Shown here: positions 38,651-46,907 of the stretch, in pieces
How the letters are laid out: each line of letters begins with the position of its first letter
Numbering within the stretch: the first letter of the stretch is position 1
Assembly: GCF_015775515.1 (NCBI RefSeq)
Contig: NZ_CP065383.1
Span: 434,001 to 498,000 of the forward strand
Direction of reading: 5' to 3'
Length of the DNA: 64,000 nucleotides
DNA from: Atribacter laminatus
GTDB taxonomy: Bacteria; Atribacterota; Atribacteria; Atribacterales; Atribacteraceae
Position numbers and translations under genes: made by a program
The notes under the pieces: generated by a model
The model's database searches: none
What the model was told of the DNA's origin: nothing
The model's input: only the letters and a program-made list of their open reading frames with translations

Positions 38651-39142
38651 TTACTTATCCTGACCCAAGTATTTTTGAAGGTCTTCAGGTTTCAAGGTTT
38701 CTAAAAATTTACGGAAGTCCTCAATTTCTTTATCATCAATATCACCCATAGCTACCGTGGTTGAATTCATAATTTCTTCGGAAATAAAAATTGGCGCACC
38801 AGTCTTTAACGCTAGTGCGATACCATCGCTGGGACGAGAATCCACAGTAACTTCTTGTTCATTCAATTTAAGATATAACAAAGCATAAAAAGTGTTGTCG
38901 ACAATATTGGTGATAACCACCTTATCCAATTTGGTATCAAGTTTTTGAAGAATGGATGAGATGAGATCATGGGTAAGCGGTCGTGGAGTATCTACTTCCT
39001 GAAGACCAAGTAAAATTGCTTGTGCTTCAAACAAACCTATCCAGATAGGAAGGCTTCTTTTTTCTTCCTCATCTATAAGAACCACGACAGCCATGGAATT
39101 TTTTTGATCAAACATGAGCCCTTGAACTTTCATTTTAAGCAT
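38651..39142 (-). CDS. Bifunctional nuclease family protein (DUF151)
   Basis: The protein is 163 residues from ATG 39142, which has AAGGA eight bases ahead. An ATG three codons earlier abuts that site and is unlikely. It carries the BFN motif set: LPIWIGLFEAQAILLGL, PRPLTHDLISSIL and DSRPSDGIALALKTGAPIFI, followed by an acidic tail. Relatives have DNase and RNase activity or act in stress responses. The role here is inferred from family only. Confidence 0.85.
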   Translation of the reverse strand: MLKMKVQGLMFDQKNSMAVVVLIDEEEKRSLPIWIGLFEAQAILLGLQEVDTPRPLTHDLISSILQKLDTKLDKVVITNIVDNTFYALLYLKLNEQEVTVDSRPSDGIALALKTGAPIFISEEIMNSTTVAMGDIDDKEIEDFRKFLETLKPEDLQKYLGQDK

Positions 39143-39151
39143 AAGCAACAT

Positions 39152-39680
39152 CCTTGTTTCAAATATCTCCTATTTCATTATAACTCATTTCAGCTTTTTC
39201 CGTTCCCCTTTCTAAAAAAGTTTGTATTCATCGTTTGGTTTTCATGGTTTTGTTTTTTCTCAACGTTTAACTTATTCTTTATGTTGTATTTATTCCCCCA
39301 TTGAGTGGGGATTTAAGGGGGGGGTGCCTTTATTTTTTGTTTTAATCACTTTTCACGTATTCCGGTATCTTCAGGATAGACCCTCATGTTGCTTTGCAGT
39401 ACCAGATGATGATGAAAATACTTACCCAAGAATCGTTTCCCCCTTTAGCAAAGGGGGTTAGGGGGATTTGAATTTTTTCCTGCTCCGTCATTGCGAGGAG
39501 CGTCCTATGCGACGTGGCAATCTCATTTAGCCATTCTTTGATTCTGAGGAGGGCGGCATTTTTTACCGGACATTATAAGAATCTAACTTATTTCAATTAC
39601 ATAATTCCACAAATAATAAAAGATGACTCATGAGATTGCCACAACCTCAAAAAAAGAGGTCTCGCAATGACGACTAGAAT
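39152..39680. repeat. Intergenic repeat island 3
   Basis: No gene. It contains a CCCCCATTGAGTGGGG palindromic unit (39294-39325), a GGATAGACC...GATGAAAATA unit (39370-39422) and a CCCCCTTTAGCAAAGGGGG palindrome (39439-39460). An ATTGC/GCAAT hairpin lies at 39490/39517. A reverse unit with outer ATTGC/GCAAT at 39635/39664 has inner ACCTC/GAGGT at 39644/39656. Confidence 0.75.
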
Positions 39681-39685
39681 TTCCT

Positions 39686-40465
39686 TCACCCTTGATTCAA
39701 CTTTTCTCCAAAAATGTCCTTTATATTTTGGAAGATCTGATCCTGCAACCTATCCAGTGAAATGCCCAACAATTCGGATAGAAATTTCGCAGTTTCAACT
39801 AAATAAGCGGGCTCATTTCGCTTCCCTCTTTTCTTTTGCGGAGCAAGATAGGGCGAATCAGTTTCCAAAAGAAGCCGATCGAGAGGAATTCTTGGTATGA
39901 ACCCTCTTAAACGACGAGCATTGGGAAAGGTCATAACACCTCCCAGAGAAAAATAAAAGTCCATTGCTAAGGCTTTGAGAAAAGCTTCTTCATCCCCTGA
40001 AAAGCAATGCCAAATGAGTGGAATGCTTCTCGCCGAATTTTGGCAAATTTCAATCAGATCTTTATCTGAAGACCGAGAATGAAGAACCAAAGGGAGCCGA
40101 TTTTGTTCAGCTAATTCGATATGAATTTGAAGCGCTTTTTTTTGGTTGAGAATATATTGAGAATCCCAATAATAATCTAATCCAGTTTCACCAATCGCCA
40201 CAACTTTTGGATGAGAAATTAACTTTTCCAGCTCAGTAAAATCAGGAAGGGATTCTTTGATTTCCTGGGGATGTATGCCTATTGCTACAAAAACTGAAGA
40301 GTAATCACGGGCTATCTGAAGCGATTCATGGCACGAAGAAAAAGAAGAGGAAGCATTGATAATGCATTTTACATCAACCTCTTCTGCTCTTCGTATAACT
40401 TCGCTTCGATCGGGATCAAACTCCCGCCCATCCAAATGGGCATGGGTATCAACCCAAAAACTCAT
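39686..40465 (-). CDS. tatD: TatD-family metal-dependent hydrolase
   Basis: The 259-residue TIM-barrel hydrolase has DTHAHLDGREFDPDR (first metal pair), AIGETGLDYYWD, LVLHSRSSDKD, WHCFSGDEEAF and LLETDSPYLAP. This set covers all the TatD metal ligands. TatD enzymes are 3'-5' DNases; in Bacillus yabD follows metS. It overlaps the methionyl-tRNA-synthetase beta gene by four bases, again as the Bacillus order predicts. Confidence 0.92.
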   Translation of the reverse strand: MSFWVDTHAHLDGREFDPDRSEVIRRAEEVDVKCIINASSSFSSCHESLQIARDYSSVFVAIGIHPQEIKESLPDFTELEKLISHPKVVAIGETGLDYYWDSQYILNQKKALQIHIELAEQNRLPLVLHSRSSDKDLIEICQNSARSIPLIWHCFSGDEEAFLKALAMDFYFSLGGVMTFPNARRLRGFIPRIPLDRLLLETDSPYLAPQKKRGKRNEPAYLVETAKFLSELLGISLDRLQDQIFQNIKDIFGEKLNQG

Positions 40466-40797
40466 CTCACCTTGCTACCTGGTGGCATATCTCGATTAAG
40501 AGTTAAAAAACTCACGGTCCCCTGCCCGTCATCAGCAGCCAATAACATGCCTTGGGATTTGATTCCACGAATGTTAGCCGGTTTTAAATTGGCCAAAACG
40601 ATGATCTTTTTCCCAACCATTTCTTCCGGAGAATAATAGGGAGCAAGGCCCGCCACCAAAGTTCTTTCCTCATCACCTAAATTCACTTGAAGAACCAGGA
40701 GTTTATTAGTACCTTCTAATCGTTCAACTGCTAAAATTTCTCCCACTCGTAGATCAATCTTTTGGAAGTCCTCTAAGTTTATTTCTGGGAGAGGCAT
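40462..40797 (-). CDS. metG2: Methionyl-tRNA synthetase tRNA-binding (beta) domain as a separate protein
   Basis: The 111-residue OB-fold protein is the EMAP-II/Arc1p-like tRNA-binding domain: FQKIDLRVGEILAVERLEGTNKLLVLQVNLG, then VGKKIIVLANLKPANIRGIKSQGMLLAA. In many bacteria it is the C-terminal domain of MetRS. Here it is a free subunit 135 bases downstream of metG. The gap holds no hairpin I can name, so the pair is probably cotranscribed. It should dimerise and help bind tRNA-Met. Confidence 0.85.
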   Translation of the reverse strand: MPLPEINLEDFQKIDLRVGEILAVERLEGTNKLLVLQVNLGDEERTLVAGLAPYYSPEEMVGKKIIVLANLKPANIRGIKSQGMLLAADDGQGTVSFLTLNRDMPPGSKVR

Positions 40798-40932
40798 ATA
40801 GATTCCTCCTTCTTTCTTGGTTTAATTCTCATTTAATAATATCCAATACAAAATTTGTGATGAGTAATGAATGGACGATAATCGATAAAAATATCATCAT
40901 TCAATTTCACTGATATCACGTATTTGAATAGC

Positions 40933-42462
40933 TCATAAGATTCTTGGGAAGAGTGGAACTGGCTTTTCCAGCTCAAAAAGATTTGGACTCTGATTCCAAA
41001 TAACTTTATGGCTTAAAGTCAATGACGGAAGAGGAGTTTTAAACCCTAATTGACTCCATAACTGGATAGCTGTTGAAGGCATAAATGGGTAGGTCATCAG
41101 AGCCAATATCCGACAACTATCCAACAACAAATACATGACCTGATTTAGTTCTTTTCTTCGATCCTGGTCTTTATTCAAAACCCAAGGTGCTTTTTTCTCG
41201 ATATAGCGGTTACAATAATGGACCAATTTCCATATGCTCTCCAAAGCCTGAGCAAAAGCAAATTTGTCCATATAATACGTCAGGTTTTCCAGCACTTCTT
41301 TCATAAGCCTTTCCCATTCTGACTCAGTTGAACCATCGGGTTTAGGAACTTTTCCGTCAAAGTATTTCCAGGCCATATTCAAGGTTCGATGAACAAGATT
41401 CCCAAAATTATCGGATAAATCCGAGTTGGTGCGTTCCACCAAACCTTTTTCGGAAAAATCACCGTCGAGACCAAAGCTCACTTCTCTCATAATAAAATAA
41501 CGGAAGCGGTCAAGACCGTATTTTTCAATCATAAGTTGAGGGTCAACTACATTCCCTCGAGATTTAGACATCTTTTCACCATCCACAGTCCACCAGCCAT
41601 GGGCAAATATTCTTTTTGGCAAAGATAACCCTGCTGCCAATAACATCCCTGGCCAGAGCACCGAATGAAAACGAAGTATATCCTTCCCTACCAAATGATG
41701 AACTGACGGCCAAAAAAGCTCAAATTTTCCGGAATTCTTACCATAGTCAACAACGGTTAAGTAATTAATAAGAGCATCAAACCAAACATATAGGGAATGT
41801 TTTTCATCCCCTGGAACGGGAATTCCCCAATTCAAACCAAGCCGGGAAATGCTCTGGTCTTTCAAACCACTCTTAATAAAACTAACGATCTCATTGTAAC
41901 GGGATTCAGGCATTACAAAGTCAGGATGTGACTCAAAATAATCTAATAATGGTTTCTCGTAACGTGATAGAGCGAAAAAGTAACTCTCTTCGCGAACCTT
42001 TTCAAGAGGACGTCCACAATCGGGACAAACCAGACGGTCATCCAACTGATTTTCTGGCCAAAAGGTTTCACAGGGAACGCAATACCATCCTTCATATTCT
42101 CCCTTGTAAACATCTCCTTTTTTTTGAAGAGCGATAAATAATTCTTTTACCGTCTCTAAATGTCTCGATTCAGTGGTCCGAATAAAATCATCATTGGAAA
42201 TTTCCATTTTTTTCCACAGCTCTTGAAAGCGGAGGATAACTCGATCAACTAAAGCTTGGGGTGTGGTATTTTGCGCGGCCGCAGCTTTTTCGATTTTTTG
42301 CCCGTGTTCATCGGTTCCAGTAACAAAAAAAACTTTTTCACCCAACAACCGATAATACCGAGCTAAAATATCAGCGGCACAGGTTGTATAAGCATGACCA
42401 ATGTGAGGTACATCATTGACGTAATAGATCGGTGTTGTTATATAAAAACTGTTCGAGTTCAT
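40933..42462 (-). CDS. metG: Methionine-tRNA ligase catalytic subunit
   Basis: The 509-residue class I synthetase has the HIGH-type HIGHAYTTCAADI, a zinc knuckle (CVPC and CPDCG), the KMSKS loop DGEKMSKSRGNVVDP and an anticodon-binding helical domain with YIEKKAPWVL. It lacks the C-terminal beta domain, which is encoded separately downstream. ATG 42462 follows CGGAGG, and the upstream frame extension is unsupported. No T-box leader was seen. Confidence 0.95.
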   Translation of the reverse strand: MNSNSFYITTPIYYVNDVPHIGHAYTTCAADILARYYRLLGEKVFFVTGTDEHGQKIEKAAAAQNTTPQALVDRVILRFQELWKKMEISNDDFIRTTESRHLETVKELFIALQKKGDVYKGEYEGWYCVPCETFWPENQLDDRLVCPDCGRPLEKVREESYFFALSRYEKPLLDYFESHPDFVMPESRYNEIVSFIKSGLKDQSISRLGLNWGIPVPGDEKHSLYVWFDALINYLTVVDYGKNSGKFELFWPSVHHLVGKDILRFHSVLWPGMLLAAGLSLPKRIFAHGWWTVDGEKMSKSRGNVVDPQLMIEKYGLDRFRYFIMREVSFGLDGDFSEKGLVERTNSDLSDNFGNLVHRTLNMAWKYFDGKVPKPDGSTESEWERLMKEVLENLTYYMDKFAFAQALESIWKLVHYCNRYIEKKAPWVLNKDQDRRKELNQVMYLLLDSCRILALMTYPFMPSTAIQLWSQLGFKTPLPSLTLSHKVIWNQSPNLFELEKPVPLFPRIL

Positions 42463-42479
42463 TTTTATCCTCCGAATTG

Positions 42480-43110
42480 AACTTATTCTTGCTTGCAAAG
42501 AGAGTAGCTATGCCAACCACTATACCATTTGAACTGAAACGATTGCCCGGTTTTTCAACCAAAAGACAATTTTACTTATCCTTTATTCTAAGAAGTCCGT
42601 TGTTTTTACCGGACAACGTGAGACTCTCATCCACTCCGTTTGTACTCCACCCCTCCAAGGAGGGGAATTATTCAATTCATTCCCCCATTGAGGGGGGATT
42701 CAGGGGGGGGGTGTGCCCTTCTCATTTTTTTTATCACTGTTTACCCATTACTATATTTTCAGGATAGACCACCATGCTGCTTCGCAGCACCAGATGAGGA
42801 TGAAAATACCTATCTAAAACCGTCATTGCGAGGAGCGTCTTGTGCGACGTGGCAATCTCATCAACCCGCTCCGTCATTGCGAGGAGCGCAGCGACGTGGC
42901 AATCTCATCGTTTTTTTCCTTCTCCCTTGATGGGAGAAGGCGAGGATGAGGGTGAAATTTTACTATTCACGCCTCGCTTCTCACGCTATTATCAGGATAA
43001 AGATTTTGAATGCAGTATATCCAAACTTCACTGGTTTTTCAACTTATTCTCGATTAGAATAAATAGGCTCATATTCATCAAGATATATATTTAATTAGGC
43101 TTTTTACGTA
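42480..43110. repeat. Intergenic repeat island 4
   Basis: Divergent spacer between metG and the MATE gene. It contains CTCCAAGGAGGGGA and CCCCCATTGAGGGGGG units (42645-42715), a GGATAGACC...GATGAAAATA unit (42763-42810), and two head-to-tail ATTGC/GCAAT hairpins (42825/42852 and 42876/42899). A CCTTCTCCC/GGGAGAAGG palindrome lies at 42919-42941. No gene is credible; the ORFs here are made of repeat sequence. Confidence 0.75.
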
Positions 43111-43127
43111 ATATAGCGAGGTTGCTC

Positions 43128-44513
43128 ATGAAAGTGGGTCATCAAACTGATTTTACCAGCGGAAATATCCCTAAACAATTAATTTCCTTCTCAATCCCTA
43201 TGCTCTTAGGAAATATCTTGCAAACCTTTTACACCACTGTTGATAGCATATGGGTTGGTCGTTTTCTTGGTCCAGAGGCATTGGGTGCGGTCTCGGTAAG
43301 CCATCCGGTGGCTTTTGTCATGATTGCTTTCGTACTTGGTTTAGGTATGGCAGTCAATATCATGGTTGCCCAATATTTGGGAGCAAAAAAACACCTTGAA
43401 CTGAAAAATACCATTGGAACTTCGTTGACGCTTTTCACTGCCATTGGTGTTATTCTGACCGTTTTTGGCCTCTTATTCCACCAAGGCATATTAGAGGCTA
43501 TCCAAACCCCGGACACTATCTTGCCCCTGGCTTCATCCTATCTCTATGTATATTTTTGGGGATTAATTTTTATATTTCTTTACAATACCATTGGAGGAAT
43601 TTTAAGAGGTTTAGGCGATTCAAAGACCCCTCTCCTTCTTCTGGTCTATTCAACCATCATCAATATCATACTCGATCCATTCTTTATCATTGGAATTCCG
43701 CCTTTTCCTAAAATGGGAGTTGCCGGTGCATCCTTGGCAACTGTTATCGCTCAAGCATTCTCCGGACTTCTCGGTATTTTTTATATTTATCGAATGAACC
43801 TTTTCCATTTTACTCGGGATTTCCTTTCCCCAAAAATTGAGCTCATAAAGGTAATGCTTAAAATCGGCTTGCCTGCTGGAGCTCAACAAACTTTTGTCTC
43901 TCTTGGCTTCTTGGTCTTAACCGCTTTTGTAAATGGCTTTGGAGATAAAGTAGTTGCTGCTTACGGAGCGGCGACCAGAACTGATAATTTCTCCTTTCTT
44001 CCGGCAATGACTTTCAGTTTGGCTATCTCATCAATGGCTGGTCAAAATTTGGGAGCAAGAGATTTTACCCGAGCCAAAGAAGTGGCACGCTGGGGAGCTA
44101 TTATTTCAGTTCTTTTTGCAATACCTGTTTCAATAATTGTATACTTCTTTGCTGATACATTATTAAAAATTTTCACCACTGATTCTGAGGTTATTCGAAT
44201 CGGTGTCTCCTACCTGCGAATAGTCGCTTTTACTTACATCCCCTTTTCAGCAATGTTTGCTTATAATGGTTTTCTCCGGGGAGCCGGGGATACCATGCAA
44301 ACCATGATCAACACCCTTCTCTCACTCTGGGTTATTCGAATCCCTATAGCAAAAATTCTTTCTATGAACCATTTATTAGGAATCAATGGGGTCTGGATTG
44401 GTTTTGCCATTGGTCCTTTAGCTGGATTTTTACTGGCTTATGGATATTTTCGAACTGGAAAATGGAAAAATAAAATTATCGTTAATTCCTTCTATGGAAG
44501 TGAAAAATCTTGA
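43128..44513 (+). CDS. MATE-family multidrug/sodium antiporter (NorM/DinF-like)
   Basis: The 461-residue protein has about twelve transmembrane segments in two pseudo-symmetric halves. The MATE signatures are SIPMLLGNILQTFYTTVDSIWVGRFLGPEALGAVS at the start and GDKVVAAYGAATRTDNFSFLPAMTFSLAISSMAGQNLGARD in the second half. It exports cationic compounds with Na+ or H+. ATG 43128 has GAGG six bases upstream; the TTG two codons earlier is less likely. Confidence 0.9.
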   Translation: MKVGHQTDFTSGNIPKQLISFSIPMLLGNILQTFYTTVDSIWVGRFLGPEALGAVSVSHPVAFVMIAFVLGLGMAVNIMVAQYLGAKKHLELKNTIGTSLTLFTAIGVILTVFGLLFHQGILEAIQTPDTILPLASSYLYVYFWGLIFIFLYNTIGGILRGLGDSKTPLLLLVYSTIINIILDPFFIIGIPPFPKMGVAGASLATVIAQAFSGLLGIFYIYRMNLFHFTRDFLSPKIELIKVMLKIGLPAGAQQTFVSLGFLVLTAFVNGFGDKVVAAYGAATRTDNFSFLPAMTFSLAISSMAGQNLGARDFTRAKEVARWGAIISVLFAIPVSIIVYFFADTLLKIFTTDSEVIRIGVSYLRIVAFTYIPFSAMFAYNGFLRGAGDTMQTMINTLLSLWVIRIPIAKILSMNHLLGINGVWIGFAIGPLAGFLLAYGYFRTGKWKNKIIVNSFYGSEKS

Positions 44514-44517
44514 AGAT

Positions 44518-45756
44518 TTAATCCAATTCAGATTCTTTAAAAACTCGGGGTTCCTTAACCCCCAACAAGAGAACAAAAGCAATGAGGTTAATGATCAACG
44601 AAACCCAAAATACCCTTTGATATCCATAAAAATCAGCTATTTTCCCACCAATGATCGGGGTGAAAAAAGAAGGAAAAGTTGAAATAAAATAACCCAAACC
44701 AATATACATGCTCTTTAGTTCTTTACTGCCAAAATCAATAATAATGGCAATACCTCCCACCCATATAGCACTCCAGTAAATACCAAAAAGAGCAAAAGCT
44801 AAATAGAAACTCGCAGAGCTTTTCACGGTAATCGCCACTAAATTGCTGGCTAGTAAAGAGATACCCCCTAAAAGCAAGACGAATTTATGACCTTTTCGGT
44901 CACCCAGTGGTCCCCAAATAAAATTACTCAAAGCCTGAGAAGCTAAAAAAACTGCGTTATACCTGGCAATTATAGCCCCGGTAGCCTGAAGGTTTTCCAA
45001 GGCATGGACGGTATAAAAGGATCCACCCATGACTCCCATGGCTAAAAAAATCCTCCCCACAGAAAAACCTCTAAAATTTCGATCCTTTTTAAGGATGTTA
45101 AAAAGAGACTTTAAATAGTTCGATGGAGCTTTAAGCAATTTTTCTTTTTCTTCCCGAGTGAGAGCTAAAAATAAATAAGATATCAACATGGCACCAATAG
45201 TAAGTAAAAAACAATACCCAAAATTTTTAGCGAACGGATATTGAACAATAAATTTTTCCGCCAAACGGGAGCCCCAAATTCCCATCAAAGCTCCAACCCC
45301 ATTCCCAACTGCAAAATAGGCTCCTTTTCGTAAAGGATCGATCACCTTGCCGACCATTTCCATCCAAACTGGAGTAATGATGCCCATGGCACAAAAAGAA
45401 ACAGCTAAAAATAGAAAAAAAAGTGTGAGCGAGAAACTGGTATTGATGCCAACTAAAAAAAAGGCAATCAGGGCAATTCCTAAATAGGGAAGTCTTTCCA
45501 GTAGGGTAAATTTTAAAATAAAGGTCAGCTTTCGATCGATTCGAGAAGAATACAAACCATTAAAGAGTGAAGGAATCGAAAGTCCTAAATAATAAAGAGC
45601 AGGTATTAAGCCGATTTCGACATTGGTTGCACCAAGATTCCTGGCAAACAAAGGAAGTAATGTAGTTATGGATGCCACCGCTGTGCCTAAACTAAAGAAT
45701 GCATAATCGAGAGAACCGACGACAAAATTAAAAGAGTAATCCTTCTTTGTAAGCAA
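44518..45756 (-). CDS. Major facilitator superfamily transporter
   Basis: The 412-residue protein has about twelve hydrophobic segments, an MFS-type loop after segment 2 (NGLYSSRIDRKLT) and a second-half copy (WGPLGDRKGHKFVLLLGG). The substrate cannot be told. It converges with the MATE gene, with only four bases between stop codons. It appears to start with TTG and has only a weak AGGCGAA site, so the start is uncertain. Confidence 0.8.
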   Translation of the reverse strand: MLTKKDYSFNFVVGSLDYAFFSLGTAVASITTLLPLFARNLGATNVEIGLIPALYYLGLSIPSLFNGLYSSRIDRKLTFILKFTLLERLPYLGIALIAFFLVGINTSFSLTLFFLFLAVSFCAMGIITPVWMEMVGKVIDPLRKGAYFAVGNGVGALMGIWGSRLAEKFIVQYPFAKNFGYCFLLTIGAMLISYLFLALTREEKEKLLKAPSNYLKSLFNILKKDRNFRGFSVGRIFLAMGVMGGSFYTVHALENLQATGAIIARYNAVFLASQALSNFIWGPLGDRKGHKFVLLLGGISLLASNLVAITVKSSASFYLAFALFGIYWSAIWVGGIAIIIDFGSKELKSMYIGLGYFISTFPSFFTPIIGGKIADFYGYQRVFWVSLIINLIAFVLLLGVKEPRVFKESELD

Positions 45757-45759
45757 TCA

Positions 45760-46610
45760 CGTTCGCCTGCTTCCATTATTTTTTAAATATTTGGTTAAAA
45801 ACAATAAAATACGGGCACAATAAATTTTAATCCCCCCACCTTTAGTCAAGCAGGAGAAGTTCGATTTATTAAGCCCGCTTTTTAGTCATAAAAATATGAA
45901 AAATAAAATTCTTTTGCCTAATTTACACGTCTCTATCCTATAAGCACACGGGCATGATAAATCAAGCCCCTACAAAAGAATATAAAATTTAGTGGCGACA
46001 ATTTATTACACCCGATTAATGTAGCGACATGCCATGGCATGTCGAATCTTAGGCTTTCTACCCCTCATCCTCGCATTTTCCCATTTTCCTTTCTTTCCTC
46101 TCCCCTGGTGGGAGAGGTCTTTTCCTTTTTCTTTCCTCTCCCCTGGTGGGAGAGGATTAAGGTGAGGGGGATGCTTGGAATTTTAATCGAGTTTAATTTT
46201 AATAATAACAATCCTGGTTCTCACACAAGATTTTCACCCTCATCCTGACCTTCTCCCATCAAGGGAGAAGGAATCATAATGATGCGTCATCCTGAGCGGT
46301 GCTTTCCCGCGTGAGGATCTCATCTTTCAATTCTTTTTTTATTATTCCTTCTCCCTTTATCTGAAGGGAGAAGGAATCTAAATCCGTCATTGCGAGGAGC
46401 GCAGCGACGTGGCAATCTCATGATTTATATCTTTATTCTTTTTTCTTTCCCTTTAGCTAAAGTGAGATGGTTCGGGATTCGATTCGTTACCAATAATTCA
46501 AATCCCCCTTCCCCCCTTTTCTAAAGGGGGAAACTGGTTCTTAATATATATTTTCATCCTCATCTGGTGCTGCAAGGCAACATGAGGACCTATCCACCAT
46601 TTACTAATTA
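45760..46610. repeat. Intergenic repeat island 5
   Basis: No gene. A GGGCATGATAAATCAAGCCCCTAC unit is followed by GGCGACAATTTATT (45948-46015), then the 20-bp palindrome (46025). Two CCTCTCCC/GGGAGAGG units follow (46106-46155), then a CCTTCTCCC/GGGAGAAGG unit (46251-46271) and an ATCCT/AGGAT hairpin (46289/46314). An ATTGC/GCAAT hairpin lies at 46389/46412, a CCCCCTTTT palindrome at 46503-46530, and a reverse GATGAAAATA...GGTCTATCC-like unit at 46545-46598. The segment 46230-46530 recurs almost intact at 57420-57765. Confidence 0.8.
46025..46044. repeat. 20-bp perfect palindrome, copy 2
   Basis: Identical to the other copies. It is preceded by TGTAG and followed by AATCTT, with the GGCGACAATTTATT companion repeat just upstream. 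Confidence 0.95.
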
Positions 46611-46615
46611 TTGTT

Positions 46616-46810
46616 TTAATATCTTCGATAATTTCTCTTATTCTGCGTTTTCATACCAAATCTTTTTTTAATCTTTAAATCGACTTCATCTTCAATCTCG
46701 ATATATTGGGTGAACATATTATCTCTTCCCAGTTCATAGCCACCTATCAAATCGTTCAGTTTTAATAATTCACCAATGGTCATTTTTTCTTTTTTTACCC
46801 AAAAAGCCAA
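46616..46810 (-). CDS. Small hypothetical protein
   Basis: About 64 residues from TTG at 46810, which follows GGAGG by seven bases; a GTG five codons earlier overlaps that site. The sequence is polar and basic at the end (KRFGMKTQNKRNYRRY), with a leucine-rich segment MTIGELLKLNDLIGGYELG. It follows the uvrD-like gene's upstream neighbour region on the same strand and ends at a repeat island. I do not recognise it. The ribosome site and non-repeat composition support a real gene. Confidence 0.45.
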   Translation of the reverse strand: MAFWVKKEKMTIGELLKLNDLIGGYELGRDNMFTQYIEIEDEVDLKIKKRFGMKTQNKRNYRRY

Positions 46811-46907
46811 AGAATTTTCCTCCACTCAATAAATAAAACCAAAATAATTATTTATTGTTATTTTCAATCTTTTTGAAAACGGTCATCCTAAGAATCACTA
46901 TAACTGA

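Noticed and set aside
37164-42462. Replication origin near the ksgA/metG block
   Set aside because: No cluster of DnaA-box-like TTATCCACA sequences and no dnaA or dnaN was seen in the window.
42463-42760. T-box leader for metG (and for asnS at 10928-11009)
   Set aside because: The conserved AGGGTGG-type T-box sequence was not found on the minus strand and the asnS leader is too short.
42640-42930. ORFs translating to RGAQRRGNLI- or RGASCATWQS-like peptides inside repeat islands (also 17678-17941, 39222-39461, 46039-46248, 49035-49271, 53245-53888, 57124-57463, 61561-61800, 62150-62413)
   Set aside because: The peptides are read from the hairpin and CCTCTCCC repeats, recur in several frames and lack ribosome sites. 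They are repeat sequence, not genes.
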